Source: Colwellia sp. 20A7 (GTDB lineage Bacteria; Pseudomonadota; Gammaproteobacteria; Enterobacterales; Alteromonadaceae). Taken from it: a DNA stretch of 64,000 nucleotides. Positions 8,823-20,700 of this stretch are shown here, piece after piece (position 1 is the stretch's first letter; every line of letters starts with the position of its first letter). Under the pieces are notes generated by a model. It saw only the letters and a program-made list of their open reading frames with translations. It had not been told where the DNA came from and ran no database searches. Where the stretch lies: contig NZ_CP047130.1 in assembly GCF_009832865.1 (NCBI RefSeq), positions 3,782,001-3,846,000 of the forward strand, in the 5' to 3' direction. The translations under genes were made by a program, and so were the position numbers.

Positions 8823-9179
8823 CTATAAGCCAGCTAACCAATCATCAAAAGCCGCTATCGCTTGTTTATTGTGGATTTTAAGCTCAGCTAATTGATGAGC
8901 TTTGTCACTTGCATTTGTTGTTGTTTTTTCCATTTCTTTTAAACGTGAATGCAATGATTTTAAGCCAACACTACCTGCTGCACCTTTCATTTTATGGCAA
9001 TGTTCTTGCCATAATTGTGAGTTATCAAACAACAATGAGCTTTCTATATCATTAAGATATAAAGCCACTTGTTGAATATAAAGCTCAAACATTTGTTTTA
9101 CTACACCATGACCTAAACGTTGTACATAGTCATTCAGAAGCTCTTTATCCAATTGTATTAACTCATTACTTTCATTCAT
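8823..9179 (-). CDS. hptA: Stand-alone HPt phosphotransfer protein (HptA-like)
   Basis: A 118-residue single-domain histidine phosphotransfer protein. H62 lies in HKMKGAAGSVGL, nearly identical to the ArcB HPt site (HKIKGAAGSVGL in E. coli, from memory). No membrane or kinase domain is present. It converges on arcA with 38 bp between the stop codons. In Shewanella, ArcA is fed by a separate HptA together with the kinase ArcS instead of a single ArcB. The same split phosphorelay is inferred here from the motif and the adjacency. The kinase partner is not identifiable in this window with certainty. Confidence 0.82.
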   Translation of the reverse strand: MNESNELIQLDKELLNDYVQRLGHGVVKQMFELYIQQVALYLNDIESSLLFDNSQLWQEHCHKMKGAAGSVGLKSLHSRLKEMEKTTTNASDKAHQLAELKIHNKQAIAAFDDWLAGL

Positions 9180-9218
9180 AAATTGTCTACTACCTTATTT
9201 ATATTGCGCGAATTAATA

Positions 9219-9288
9219 ATACCATTTTCATTAATTAAGTGAACAATTTAATACGTAGAAATGATCACATAGCTAGTGAGATTGGTAT
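9219..9288 (-). repeat. MITE-like inverted-repeat element, copy A
   Basis: A 70-bp element running from ATACCATTTTCATTAATTAA to TGTGAT-like sequence and GAGATTGGTAT. Its reverse complement starts ATACCAATCTCACTAGCTAT and ends TTAATGAAAATGGTAT, matching copies at 17324 and 58928. It lies between the HPt gene and folE2 and is flanked by TTAAT-rich sequence. Confidence 0.75.
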
Positions 9289-9470
9289 TAATTAATCAAA
9301 TGTTAGTTTACTGCAATTAATCGTAAGCTAATATTTGATTAATTTTGAAGTAGTATGGCTATAAAAAATAAGATAGAATGTGCGGCCTTGAATTTACTTG
9401 TTGCGCGGTTATTTAGCTATCATCACGCAGCCTTAGTTAAGTAGCTATAGCTTAAAAAAGCGGAGTCACA

Positions 9471-10394
9471 ATGCCGACAACGATGCCTGATATTGCCAAC
9501 CATACCACAGCCCAAACAGAAGGAACACTTGACTGGGTTGGAATGAGCAATATTGAAATGCCAATGATGGTCGCCTCAAAAGGCCAGAGCGAACGTATGG
9601 TTTCAGCCCATATTGATGCATTTGTTAATTTAAAAGAAGCTCAGGCAAAAGGCATTCATATGTCACGCCTTTATTTACTTCTCGATGAATTATCAACCAG
9701 CGACGTACTAAACTATCAAAGTTTAGTAACACTTCTTGACGGTTTTATTAGTAGTCATAGTGATTTGAGTGATCAAGCAAAAGTTACTTTTAATTTTGAT
9801 TATCACCTACGTAGAAAATCTTTAATTAGCGGAAAAGAAGGTTGGAAGGCTTATCCTACCACCTTAGTAGGTCATTTTAATCAAGGTAAGCTTGATATAG
9901 AAATGTCTATTGATGTACCTTACTCGTCTACTTGTCCTTGCTCTGCAGCTTTAGCAAGACAGCTAATTCAAAAAGCATTTCAGGATAAATTCAACGATAC
10001 AAACGTTGATTTAGATTCAATTCATGAATGGCTAGGTACAACCGAAGGTATTGTTGCTACACCGCACTCTCAACGCTCTGTTGCACAAGTGAAAGTAAAA
10101 CTTAATAGTGAGATCAACGATTTTCCTATTACAGATTTAGTTAATTTAATTGAAAATTCATTAAAAACACCAGTGCAAGCTGCTGTAAAACGTGAAGATG
10201 AACAAGAGTTTGCTCGTCTTAATGGTCAAAATCTGATGTTCTGTGAAGATGCTGCACGCCGTTTGCAATACAGTATGAATCAAGCAGAAGGCTATGATGA
10301 TTTCTGGTTGAGAATAAATCACCTTGAATCGTTACATGCACATGACGCAGTTAGTGTAACCACTAAAGGTATCGCTGGCGGTTATCAACCTTAA
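9471..10394 (+). CDS. folE2: GTP cyclohydrolase IB (type I, FolE2)
   Basis: FolE2 converts GTP to 7,8-dihydroneopterin triphosphate for folate and queuosine synthesis. It is the metal-flexible alternative to zinc-dependent FolE. The 307 residues include the diagnostic STCPCSAAL (C155, C157) and [19 protein letters not shown], plus HDAVSVT near the C-terminus. The start is supported by GCGGAG a few bases upstream (about 9461-9466). It appears monocistronic and is followed by a strong terminator. FolE2 is often induced in zinc limitation, and a zinc island lies 50 kb away, but I see no Zur-like palindrome in front of this gene. Confidence 0.95.
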   Translation: MPTTMPDIANHTTAQTEGTLDWVGMSNIEMPMMVASKGQSERMVSAHIDAFVNLKEAQAKGIHMSRLYLLLDELSTSDVLNYQSLVTLLDGFISSHSDLSDQAKVTFNFDYHLRRKSLISGKEGWKAYPTTLVGHFNQGKLDIEMSIDVPYSSTCPCSAALARQLIQKAFQDKFNDTNVDLDSIHEWLGTTEGIVATPHSQRSVAQVKVKLNSEINDFPITDLVNLIENSLKTPVQAAVKREDEQEFARLNGQNLMFCEDAARRLQYSMNQAEGYDDFWLRINHLESLHAHDAVSVTTKGIAGGYQP

Positions 10395-10447
10395 TCCCAA
10401 AGTATAAACCTAACAGTTTATAAAATAGCGCTTTAAGCATATTTCCT

Positions 10448-10480
10448 AAAAAGCCTCGACAATATTGTTGAGGCTTTTTT
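10448..10480 (+). terminator. Rho-independent terminator of folE2
   Basis: AAAAAGCCTCGACAATA followed by TTGTTGAGGCTTTTTT forms a long stem with a six-T tail, 54 bp after the folE2 stop. Confidence 0.9.
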
Positions 10481-10872
10481 AATGGAAAACTATAAGTCCC
10501 GCTATTTATTCCCTCGATGTATATAGAAATCTCTTTGCTTTTTGTCAACTACAATAAATAAATCTTTACTATATTTATTCGCTACTTCAAATGGATTAAA
10601 AAGTAACTTATAATTCTTTTGTGATTTATACTAAATGGCATAATTTAATCTATATATAAACCTCTTCTCTTAAGTCACTATAAGTCCATGAATATACTAG
10701 TATAATTAAATGATAAAATAAAAAATAGCATTAAAATAGTTTTTTTAATAACAACTTATCTTCGTATATATTCAAATAATATGCATATATATTCACAAAA
10801 AGATTGACTAAAAATCATTTTAAGCGTACTTTTGCCGGCCGCTTTAAATAATGATTTTCATTAATGGCATAT

Positions 10873-10964
10873 CGTCCCGTAAAGACTCGGTAGAAGTCTG
10901 ACGTTCGATGCTCAAAAAATTCTAAATGATGTTCTGAAGGATCAGCAGTATACATTTTGAGCAT
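10873..10964 (+). promoter_or_regulatory. Structured leader upstream of gltB1
   Basis: Within the 640-bp AT-rich gap before gltB1 there is a GC-richer block with two potential hairpins. The first is CGTC (10873) with GACG (10900) enclosing GACT/AGTC. The second is ATGCTCAAAA (10908) with TTTTGAGCAT (10955-10964). They end 70 bp before the start codon, as a 5' leader would. I do not recognise a known riboswitch family. The remainder of the gap (10481-10872) holds only AT-rich sequence. Confidence 0.35.
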
Positions 10965-11034
10965 TAAAAATATATGACTTAATTAGCAAACAAAATTTAG
11001 CTAATAAAATAGTTTGATGAAATAGGAATACGCA

Positions 11035-14000
11035 ATGAATGATATGAGCAAAAAATCCCAAGGCCTTTACCGCCCAGAATTTGAACATGACAGTTGTGGC
11101 ATTGGCTTTGTCGCTAATCTAAAGGGTAAAAAATCTCACGATATTATCGAAAATGCACTCACTATGCTGAGCTGTATGGAGCATCGTGGTGGTACTGGAT
11201 TCGACGTAAAAAGTGGAGACGGTGCCGGTATACTTATTCAAATACCACACGACTTTCTAAGCCAAGAAATGGCGACCTTAGGATTAACGTTACCTGATGC
11301 CGGAAACTACGGTGTTGGTATGATTTTCTTTCCAAAAGATCTTGAGCTGAGCAAAACCTGTAAAGAAACGTTAAACCAAAATATCTCTGAATTAGGTTTA
11401 TCTTTATTAGGTTACCGTAGTGTCCCTGGCGATAATTCAATGCTAGGTGCTGCTTCACTTGAAACTGAGCCTAACATTGAACAAGTATTCATTGCTAAGC
11501 CTGCTGAATTAACAGCACAAGAATTTGAACGTAAATTATTTGTTTTACGTAAGTATACTTCTCATCAAATTAATAATAGTCAAATCACTGAACGAGATGA
11601 GTTTTATGTCACCTCTATGTCATCACTAAAATTGTTTATAAAGGACAATTTACTACTGAGCAAGTTCGCCAATATTATTTAGATCTGCAGGACGAACGCA
11701 CTATCTCAGGCCTAGCGATGTTCCATTCTCGCTTCTCAACAAACACTTTCCCAGCATGGCGCCGTGCTCAACCATTCCGCTATATTGCGCATAATGGTGA
11801 AATCAACACAGTACGCGGTAACATTAACTGGATGAACGCACGTGAAGCATTATTTAGTTCAGTAAACTTTAGTGATGCTGAATTAAAAATGTTGAATCCA
11901 ATTTGTAATAAAGACAATTCAGATTCAGCCAACCTTGATATGGCGATTGAATTACTCGTATTAAGTGGTCGTTCGCTTGCACAAGTTATGATGATGATGG
12001 TTCCAGAAGCTTGGCAAACACAAGCAGATATGGATCCAACTAAACGCGCATTTTACGAATACTATGCTTGTATTATGGAGCCTTGGGATGGCCCTGCTTC
12101 ATTATCTTTTACCGATGGTAACATTATTGGTGCAACTCTCGATCGCAACGGTTTACGCCCTTCTCGCTACTTATTAACCGAAGACGGCACCTTGGTTATG
12201 GGTTCTGAAACAGGCACATTATGTGTAGACCAATCAACGGTTGTTGAAAAAGGTCGCTTACAGCCTGGTAAAATATTTATTGCCGATTTAAATCAAGGTC
12301 GCATCATTAGTGATGATGAAGTGAAAACTCAAGTGAGTTCAGCACAACCTTATGGCAAATGGTTAGAAGAAAATAAAGTTGAATTAGACCAATTGCCTTT
12401 ACCAGCAAGATCTAATGCGCAACCACCGTTAAAAGAACTACGTAAAATACAAAAAGCCTTTGGTTATACTAATGAAGATCTCAACTTAATCCTTGCGGGT
12501 ATGGTTGGTACATCAAAAGAGCCATTAGGCGCTATGGGTACAGATACACCTTTAGCTGTGCTATCACATCGTCCACAACAACTTTCGCATTACTTTAAAC
12601 AGTTGTTTGCACAAGTAACTAACCCACCAATAGATCCTATTCGTGAAGAGTTAGTGATGTCATTACGTGGCTACATTGGTAGGTCACTTAATCTACTTGA
12701 TGAAACTGCAGGTCATTGTCACAAAGTTGAAATTGAACAACCTGTGCTAACCAATGAGCAGCTGCTTAAGTTACAACATATCGATAATAATCATTTACAG
12801 TCGAAAACCATCAGCATCACTTTTAAAGCAAGTGGCGGACCTGGCGCACTTAAAAGAGCACTTGACCGTATTTGTTTATACGCAAAAAATGCGGTTGAAG
12901 ATGATTATGAAATCTTAATTTTAAGTGACCGTCAAGTTGACAGTGATCATGTCGCTATACCATCTATTTTAGCTACAGCAGCCGTTCACCATTACTTAAT
13001 TCGCGAGAAGTTACGTTCGTCTGCCGATATTATTCTTGAGTCTGCTGATATCCGTGAAACACATCACTTTGCTGCGGTCATTGGTTATGGTGCCGCTGCC
13101 GTTAACCCATATTTAGCATTAGAAAGTATGTATGGTTTACGTGACGAAGGCGTACTTGATAGCAGTTTATCAAATGAACAGATTACCGCTAAGTACACTG
13201 CAGCAGTAGGTAGTGGTTTATTGAAAACCTTCTCTAAAATGGGTATTTCAACATTACAATCTTACTTAGGTGCACAAATATTTGAAGCCTTAGGTATTAA
13301 CTCTGATGTAGTTGACGAATACTTTACGGGTACCGTTAGTCGTATTCAAGGCTTAAGCCTAGATCAAATCGCTCAAGAAGCACTTTTACGTCATCGTGAA
13401 GGTTTCCCTGAAGCGAATCGTATTGCTATTGAAAACTTACTACCAACAGGTGGTGAATATTCATGGCGTAACGATGGCGAACGTCATCTATTCAGTCCAA
13501 CGGTTATTCGTTTACTTCAGCATTCAACGGCAAGTAACAATACTAACCAATTTAAAGAATATGCAAAAACAGTTGATGATCAAAGTAAAGACGCGTTTAC
13601 CCTACGTGGATTACTTGATATCAGCAGTGATCGCCCTTCGATTGATATCAGTGAAGTTGAACCTATTGAAAATATTTTCAAACGCTTTGCTTCAGGTGCT
13701 ATGTCATTTGGTTCAATCTCGTGGGAAGCTCACACTACGTTAGCTATTGCGATGAACCGCATTGGCGGTAAGAGTAACAGTGGTGAAGGTGGTGAAGATC
13801 CAATTCGTTTTACGCCGTTAGAAAATGGCGATTCAATGAACTCACGTATTAAGCAAGTAGCGTCTGGTCGTTTTGGTGTTACCAGTCATTACTTAGCTAA
13901 CGCTGATGAATTACAAATTAAAATGGCGCAGGGCGCTAAACCAGGCGAAGGTGGACAATTACCTGGCGATAAAGTAGATGCTTGGATTGGTAAAACACGT

Positions 14001-15641
14001 GGTTCAACACCAGGTGTGGGTCTTATTTCACCGCCACCACATCACGATATTTATTCAATTGAAGATTTATCTCAGCTTATTTTTGATCTTAAAAATGCTA
14101 ACCGTGAAGCACGTGTTAACGTTAAATTAGTATCAGAAGCAGGTGTTGGTACTATCGCTTCTGGTGTAACGAAAGCTTACGCTGACGTAGTATTGATTGC
14201 CGGTCATGATGGCGGTACTGGTGCATCTCCATTAAGTTCTATTAAACATACGGGCTTACCATGGGAACTTGGTCTAGCTGAAACACATCAAACATTAGTA
14301 CGTAACAAGTTACGTAGCCGTATTACGGTACAAACTGATGGACAGCTTAAAACTCCTCGTGATTTAGCAATAGCGACGTTATTAGGTGCAGAAGAATACG
14401 GTATGGCAACTACAGCACTTGTTGTTGAAGGTTGTATTATGATGCGTAAGTGTCACTTAAATACTTGTCCAGTTGGCATCGCCACACAAGATAAAGGTTT
14501 ACGTGATAAGTTTACTGGTCGTGCTGACATTCTAGTTAACTTCTTCACCATGATGGCTGAAGGTCTGCGTGAAATCATGGCAGAGCTTGGCTTTAAGAGT
14601 ATTGAAGAAATGGTTGGTCAAACGCAGTGTCTTAAACAGCGTGAAGATGTAGACCATTGGAAATATAACGGTGTTGATTTAAAACCACTACTTCATAAAG
14701 AAGAATGTGGTGAGAATGAAACATTGTATAAATCAATTGAGCAAAAACATTTGATTCACGACATTATTGATCGCCAAATGATTAAAGATGCGCAAGCTTC
14801 GCTTGAGTCACAAACAAGTGTTTCACTTGAATATGACGTAATCAATACCGACAGAACAATTGGTGCCATGGTTTCTAACGAAATATCTAAGAAATATGGC
14901 GCAGAAGGCTTACCAGAAAACACTATTAACGTTAAATTTAATGGCTCTGCTGGTCAAAGTTTCGGTTGTTTCTCTGCGAAAGGCTTACGCTTTGAGCTTG
15001 AAGGTGATTCAAACGATTACTTTGGTAAAGGTTTATCGGGTGCAAACCTTATCGTTTACCCAAGTAAAGAAGCTAAGTTCTCACCACGTGACAACATTCT
15101 TATTGGTAACGTAGCCTTCTTTGGTGCTACTTCTGGTACTGCGTTTATTCGTGGTGTTGCTGGCGAACGTTTCTGTGTACGTAACTCAGGTGCTACCGCA
15201 GTTGTTGAAGGTATCGGTGATCACGGTTGTGAATACATGACTGGCGGTAAAGCCGTTATATTAGGTTCAACAGGTCGCAACTTTGCTGCTGGTATGTCTG
15301 GTGGTGTTGCTTATGTACTTGACGTAAATAATGACTTCGCGCCTAAATGCAACATGGAAATGATTTCATTAGAAACCGTTGACACAGATGCTGAAAGCCT
15401 TGAATTAAAAGCATTAATTACTGAACATTTCGACGCTACTGGCTCAGATGTTGCCAGTGAATTATTAGGTGATTGGAACAACAGTGTTAAGCGTTTTATA
15501 AAAGTAATGCCTGTTGATTACAAACGCATGCAAGGTTATATGAATGACGTACGTGAAAGCGGTAAGTTTGAGTCAGAATACGACATCGCCGTTCAAGCAT
15601 TCGATATCCATTTAAACAAATTAGCTAGCGCAAAAGCTTAA
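11035..15641 (+). pseudogene. gltB: Glutamate synthase large subunit, first copy, frameshifted
   Basis: GltB makes glutamate from glutamine and 2-oxoglutarate with GltD. The first part (11035-11682) carries the amidotransferase nucleophile C21 in HDSCGIGF. The rest continues in another frame and includes MFHSRFSTNTFPAW, SNSGEGGEDP, the FMN-barrel signature GAKPGEGGQLPGDKV, the 3Fe-4S cysteines in CIMMRKCHLNTCPVG, and the GXGXG C-terminal domain. The break is at the four-A run 11628-11631. One extra A, or a -1 shift, restores SSLKIVYKGQFTTEQV and a protein of about 1535 residues, the family's normal size. It may be a real loss, a sequencing error or slippage. gltD1 follows after 20 bp. The sequence differs strongly from the second gltB (17749), so the two are not a recent duplication. 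Confidence 0.85.
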
Positions 15642-15661
15642 GCTGACAAGGAGAATATATT

Positions 15662-17152
15662 ATGGGAAATCCAACAGGGTTTATCAACGTAGGTCGTGCC
15701 TTGCCAACTGAACGTAACGCAGGTGAACGTTTAATTGACTGGCTTGAAGTATATGAAGAAATTCCACTTAAAGACGTAGAAAAGCAAGCTTCTCGTTGTA
15801 TGGATTGTGGCGTTCCTTTTTGCCAATCGGCAAAATCTGAATTTGCACCAGTAGTTGCTGGTTGTCCGGTAAACAACATTATTCCTGAATGGAATGACTT
15901 AATTTACCGTGGTCGTTGGAAAGACGCGATTGAGTTATTGCATAAAACCAATAACTTCCCTGAGTTTACAGGTCGTGTATGTCCTGCGCCTTGTGAAGGT
16001 GCTTGTGTACTAGGTATTAACGAAGACCCAGTTGCTATTAAGCTTCACGAAAAAGAAATTATTGACCACGCATTCAAAGAGGGTTGGGTTGTTGCTCAAC
16101 CACCATCTGCACGCACAGGTAAAACGGTTGCAGTAATTGGTTCAGGTCCTGCGGGTCTTGCTGTTGCTGCCCAGCTTAATAAAGCAGGCCATATGGTGAC
16201 TGTTTATGAACGTGCCGATAGAATTGGTGGCTTGTTAATGTACGGTATTCCGAACATGAAACTACAGAAAGAATTAGTTCAACGTCGTGTTGATATCTTA
16301 GCGGAAGAAGGCATAGTATTTGTTACGAATACTGACGTTGGTACAGACGTTAGTGTTGAACAGCTTGAGACTGATTTTGATTCAGTAGTGTTATGTGTTG
16401 GCGCAACCGTGCCACGCGATTTACCGGTTGAAGGCCGTGAACTTAATGGTGTTCATTTTGCTATGGACTTCTTAAAAGCCAACACTAAGAGTTTGCTAGA
16501 CAGTGAGCATAAAGATGGCCAATTCATTAATGCCGCCGGCAAAAATGTAGTGGTTATTGGTGGTGGTGATACAGGTACCGATTGTATTGGTACTTCATTA
16601 CGTCACAAATGTGCAAGTGCTATTCAGCTTGAAATTATGCCTCGCCCACCTGAAGCGCGCGAAGAAGCTAGCAACCCATGGCCACAATGGCCAAAACGTT
16701 TGCTAGTTGATTATGGCCAAAAAGAAGCGATTGCTATTCAAGGACAAGATCCTCGTCAATACTTGGTAATGACGAAGAAAATTGAAAGTGATGGACAAGG
16801 TAATGTTAAAGCAGTTCACACTGTTGATATTACTTGGGAACGCAATGACAAAGGTCAAATGTTCCCACAAGAAGTTGCTGGTAGCGAAAAAGTAATTCCT
16901 GCTGATATCGTACTTATCGCAATGGGCTTTATGGGTCCTGAAGGTGGTTTGATTGAGCAATTTGGTCTTGAGCAAGATAGCCGTTCAAACATCGCTGCAG
17001 AATACGACAAGTTTGCTACCAGCAAGCCAGGTATCTTTGCTGCAGGTGATGGTCGTCGTGGTCAAAGCTTGATCGTTTGGGCAATTGACGAAGGTCGTCG
17101 TTGTGCACGTGAAGTAGACATTTACCTTATGGGAAGTAGCTACCTGCCGTAA
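15662..17152 (+). CDS. gltD: Glutamate synthase small subunit, first copy
   Basis: This FAD/NADPH subunit passes electrons to GltB. The 496-residue protein has the N-terminal Fe-S cysteines in [10 protein letters not shown] and CPAPCEGAC, a FAD-binding [13 protein letters not shown] motif (about 160-172) and an NADPH-binding GGGDTGTDC motif (about 300). It ends with [16 protein letters not shown]. It is a longer variant than the 477-residue copy downstream and belongs to the subgroup beginning MGNPTGF. A GGAG lies before the ATG. It follows gltB1 by 20 bp and is intact although gltB1 is frameshifted. Confidence 0.93.
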   Translation: MGNPTGFINVGRALPTERNAGERLIDWLEVYEEIPLKDVEKQASRCMDCGVPFCQSAKSEFAPVVAGCPVNNIIPEWNDLIYRGRWKDAIELLHKTNNFPEFTGRVCPAPCEGACVLGINEDPVAIKLHEKEIIDHAFKEGWVVAQPPSARTGKTVAVIGSGPAGLAVAAQLNKAGHMVTVYERADRIGGLLMYGIPNMKLQKELVQRRVDILAEEGIVFVTNTDVGTDVSVEQLETDFDSVVLCVGATVPRDLPVEGRELNGVHFAMDFLKANTKSLLDSEHKDGQFINAAGKNVVVIGGGDTGTDCIGTSLRHKCASAIQLEIMPRPPEAREEASNPWPQWPKRLLVDYGQKEAIAIQGQDPRQYLVMTKKIESDGQGNVKAVHTVDITWERNDKGQMFPQEVAGSEKVIPADIVLIAMGFMGPEGGLIEQFGLEQDSRSNIAAEYDKFATSKPGIFAAGDGRRGQSLIVWAIDEGRRCAREVDIYLMGSSYLP

Positions 17153-17188
17153 ATAATGAACTAACAAGCTTCATTTTAAAAACAAGTT

Positions 17189-17217
17189 ATCCTCCGTCTA
17201 ATTCTATGGCGGAGGGT
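17189..17217 (+). terminator. Hairpin after gltD1
   Basis: ATCCTCCG and CGGAGGGT form an eight-pair stem 36 bp after the stop. The T tract is poor, so termination is probable but not certain. The remaining gap to gltB2 holds the repeat at 17324 and AT-rich sequence. Confidence 0.5.
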
Positions 17218-17323
17218 ATTAAGTTTAATACTTCATCTCCCACACTATAAAATCCTTCTATACCTCGAACTTTTATTCTGCGTCCCATAGCAGTCAAATT
17301 CACCTTTTTTATCAACCTTAATA

Positions 17324-17428
17324 ATACCAATCTAACTAACTATGTGATCATTTCTACTTGTTAAAATCACCAACTACATCGTTATTTATTTAATAACTGG
17401 TTGTTCACTTAATTAATGAAACGGGTAT
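17324..17428 (+). repeat. MITE-like inverted-repeat element, copy B
   Basis: A 105-bp element beginning ATACCAATCTAACTAACTAT and ending CACTTAATTAATGAAACGGGTAT. Its ends are the imperfect inverted repeats shared with the copies at 9219 and 58928. It lies between the two gltBD operons, in the same orientation as the 58928 copy. Confidence 0.75.
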
Positions 17429-17748
17429 AAAAACAGTTTTACATTCCATATGCGGAGTTATTTTTTACGCATTTCCAACCAAATCAATACCTGACGGTAC
17501 TATTATCGATAAACCGCAGTAAAATATATAAATCATAAACTTATCATAGTTTTTGAAAAAATAAATTCGTAAAAACACTTAAATAACGTAAATAAAATAC
17601 GAGTAAAAGCTCTAGTATTTATTGACCTTACACCTAAAAATAAGTAGTGTTATCCTCCCCTTCTTGGGTCAAAACGGAATAGTAAACGCTTTTTCTTACC
17701 TCGATTCCTTTATTCTGTTACCAAGTAGATATTTTTTAGGAGACAATA

Positions 17749-20700
17749 ATGCAGCTTTATGATCATAGCGTTCAACGCGAAAATTGTGGCTTTGGTTTAA
17801 TAGCCCATCAACATGGCGAAACGAGTCATAAACTAATTAAAACCGCTATTTCAGCGCTTGACCGTATGCAACATCGAGGCGGTATTGCTGCCGATGGTAA
17901 AACAGGTGATGGGTGTGGTTTATTATTGCAAAAACCAGATACTTTTTTCCGTGCTGTCGCTGAAGATAATGGTTGGAAGCTGGGGAAAAAATATGCCGTA
18001 GGTATGATTTTCTTAAACCCAGATCCTGTAGTAGCTGCATTATCTAAAAAGATACTTGAAGAAGAATTTGCAGATGAAAGTTTAACCTTAGTTGGCTGGC
18101 GCACTGTGCCGACAGATACCTCAGTATTGGGCCAAGCAGCAATCAACAATATGCCTGCAATTGAGCAAGTTTTTATTGATGCTCCTCCCGGTTGGCGTAA
18201 TCGTGATTTAGAACGTCGTTTATTTATGGCTCGTCGCCGTGCAGAAAAGCGTATAACCGATGATGTCTTTTATGTCGCCAGTTTATCTTGTTTGGTAACT
18301 ATCTATAAAGGCTTAATGATGCCTATAGATTTACCAAATTTTTATTTAGATCTTGCCGATATCCGCATGAAAAGCGCTATTTGTGTATTCCATCAACGTT
18401 TTTCAACGAATACATCGCCACAATGGTATTTAGCACAACCTTTTAGATATCTCGCACATAATGGTGAAATAAATACCATTAAAGGTAACCGTCAATGGTC
18501 GCGTGCTCGTTCTTATCGCTTCAAGTCGCCTTTATTACCTGATTTAAAAGATGCCGCGCCATTTGTTGGTCAAGCAGGTTCTGACTCTTCTTCGTTAGAC
18601 AACATGCTTGAACTGTTTCTTGCTGGTGGTATGGACTTATACCGAGCTATGCGTTTATTAATGCCACCTGCATGGCAAAATAGCACCTTAATGGATGATG
18701 AATTACGTGCTTTTTATGAATTTAATTCCATGCATATGGAGCCTTGGGATGGACCTGCAGGCGTAGTAATGACGAATGGTCGACATGTCGCTTGTAACCT
18801 CGATAGAAATGGCTTGCGCCCTGCCCGCTACGTTATTACTCGAAATGGTTTTATTACCCTCGCATCAGAAGTCGGCATTTGGGACTATGGCGAAGATGAG
18901 GTTATTGAAAAGGGTCGTGTCGGTCCTGGTGAAATGTTAGCGCTTGATACCTATACAGGTAAACTATTTAATTCAAATGATATCGATAATGAATTGAAAG
19001 GCCGTCACCCATACCGAGAATGGTTAGATCAACATGTTCGTCATTTAGTGCCTTTTGATCAATGTGAAGCGAATCAAATTGGTGTGCGAATTTTCTCTGA
19101 TAACGAAATGAGTCAATACCATAAAATGTTTAATTACAGCTATGAAGAAATTCATCAAGTGATTAAAACATTGGCCGAAAATGGGCAAGAAGCTACTGGC
19201 TCTATGGGTGATGATACTCCTATGGCGGTATTATCAAGTAAACCTCGTGTTTTATATGATTATTTCCGTCAACAATTCGCACAAGTAACTAATCCACCGA
19301 TTGACCCATTACGTGAGCGCTTTGTAATGTCACTTGGTACATGCATAGGCCGTGAACATAACGTATTTAATGAAACGTCAGGTCATGCTGACCGTATGTT
19401 ATTTACTACACCTATACTAATGTATACCGGTTTAAAGCAATTACGTGCATTAGATCCTGAACATTATCGCTCAGATACCCTAGCCCTAACCTACCATAAA
19501 GATGAAGGTTTAGAGGCTGCTATTATTCGGTTATGTGATGAAGCGGAAGATTTGGTTAAAAACAAAAGTACGGTTATCTTAATACTATCAGACAGAAATA
19601 TTGATAAAGAATTATTGGTTATTCCGGCAGCAATGGCCGTTGGCGCGGTACAAATGCGTTTAGTTGATCAACAGTTACGCTGTGATTCCAATATTATTGT
19701 TGAGACCGCTTCTGTTCGTGATTCGCATCAATATGCCGTGTTACTCGGTTTAGGCGCCACAGCAATCTATCCTTATTTAGCGTTTGAAACAATTGAACAA
19801 TTAGTAGAACAGGGGCAAATTAAATTAAGTGCTCGTGATGCGATTGTTAATTATCGCGAAGGAATAGATAAAGGTTTATTAAAAATACTCTCTAAAATGG
19901 GTATCTCGATTATTGCCAGTTACCGCTGCGCAGGACTATTTGAAGTTATCGGCTTAAATGAAAACATAATGAAACTATGTTTTAGTGAATTACCTAGCCG
20001 AATTCAGGGTGCTGATTTCAGTGATATTGAGCAAGACAACATTAATCTTGCACGCAAAGCCTTTTTACCGCATCAAAAAATGTCTCATGGTGGTTTGCTT
20101 AAATACGTACACGGTGAGGAATATCACGCTTTTAATCCTAATGTAGTAACCTACCTGCAAAGTGCTGTTCGAAACGGTAATTATGACGACTATAGAAAGT
20201 TTGCTGATGAAGTAAATAATCGCCCTGCAGCTATGCTTCGAGACTTATTAGTCTTTAAAAGTGGCTGTGAAGCAATTGATATTTCAACAGTTGAAAGTAG
20301 CAGTGAAATGTTTAAGCGTTTTGACTCTGCAGCCATGTCAATTGGCGCACTTAGCCCAGAGGCGCATGAAGCATTAGCTATTGCGATGAATCGTTTAGGT
20401 GGCAGTTCAAATTCAGGTGAAGGCGGAGAAGACGAACGTCGTTTTGGTACAGTAAAAAACTCACGTATTAAACAAATTGCCTCTGGACGTTTTGGTGTAA
20501 CACCACATTATTTAGTTAATGCTGATGTACTACAAATTAAAGTTGCTCAAGGTGCTAAACCGGGTGAAGGTGGTCAATTACCGGGTGATAAAGTATCACC
20601 ATTAATTGCTAAACTTCGCTATTCAGTGCCAGGGGTTACCTTAATATCGCCACCGCCTCATCATGATATTTATTCTATTGAAGATTTAGCACAATTAATA

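Noticed and set aside
9300..9470. Zur box before folE2
   Set aside because: FolE2 is often zinc-regulated, but no palindrome comparable to those at 59129 or 63147 is present.
11620..11650. Programmed -1 ribosomal frameshift in gltB1
   Set aside because: There is no proper X-XXY-YYZ heptamer (only a four-A run), no evident downstream pseudoknot, and frameshifting is not known for this gene. Mutation or sequencing error is more likely.
13396..13743. Additional reading frames inside gltB1 and other large genes
   Set aside because: They overlap strongly supported genes in other frames, have no recognisable domains and lack ribosome-binding sites.
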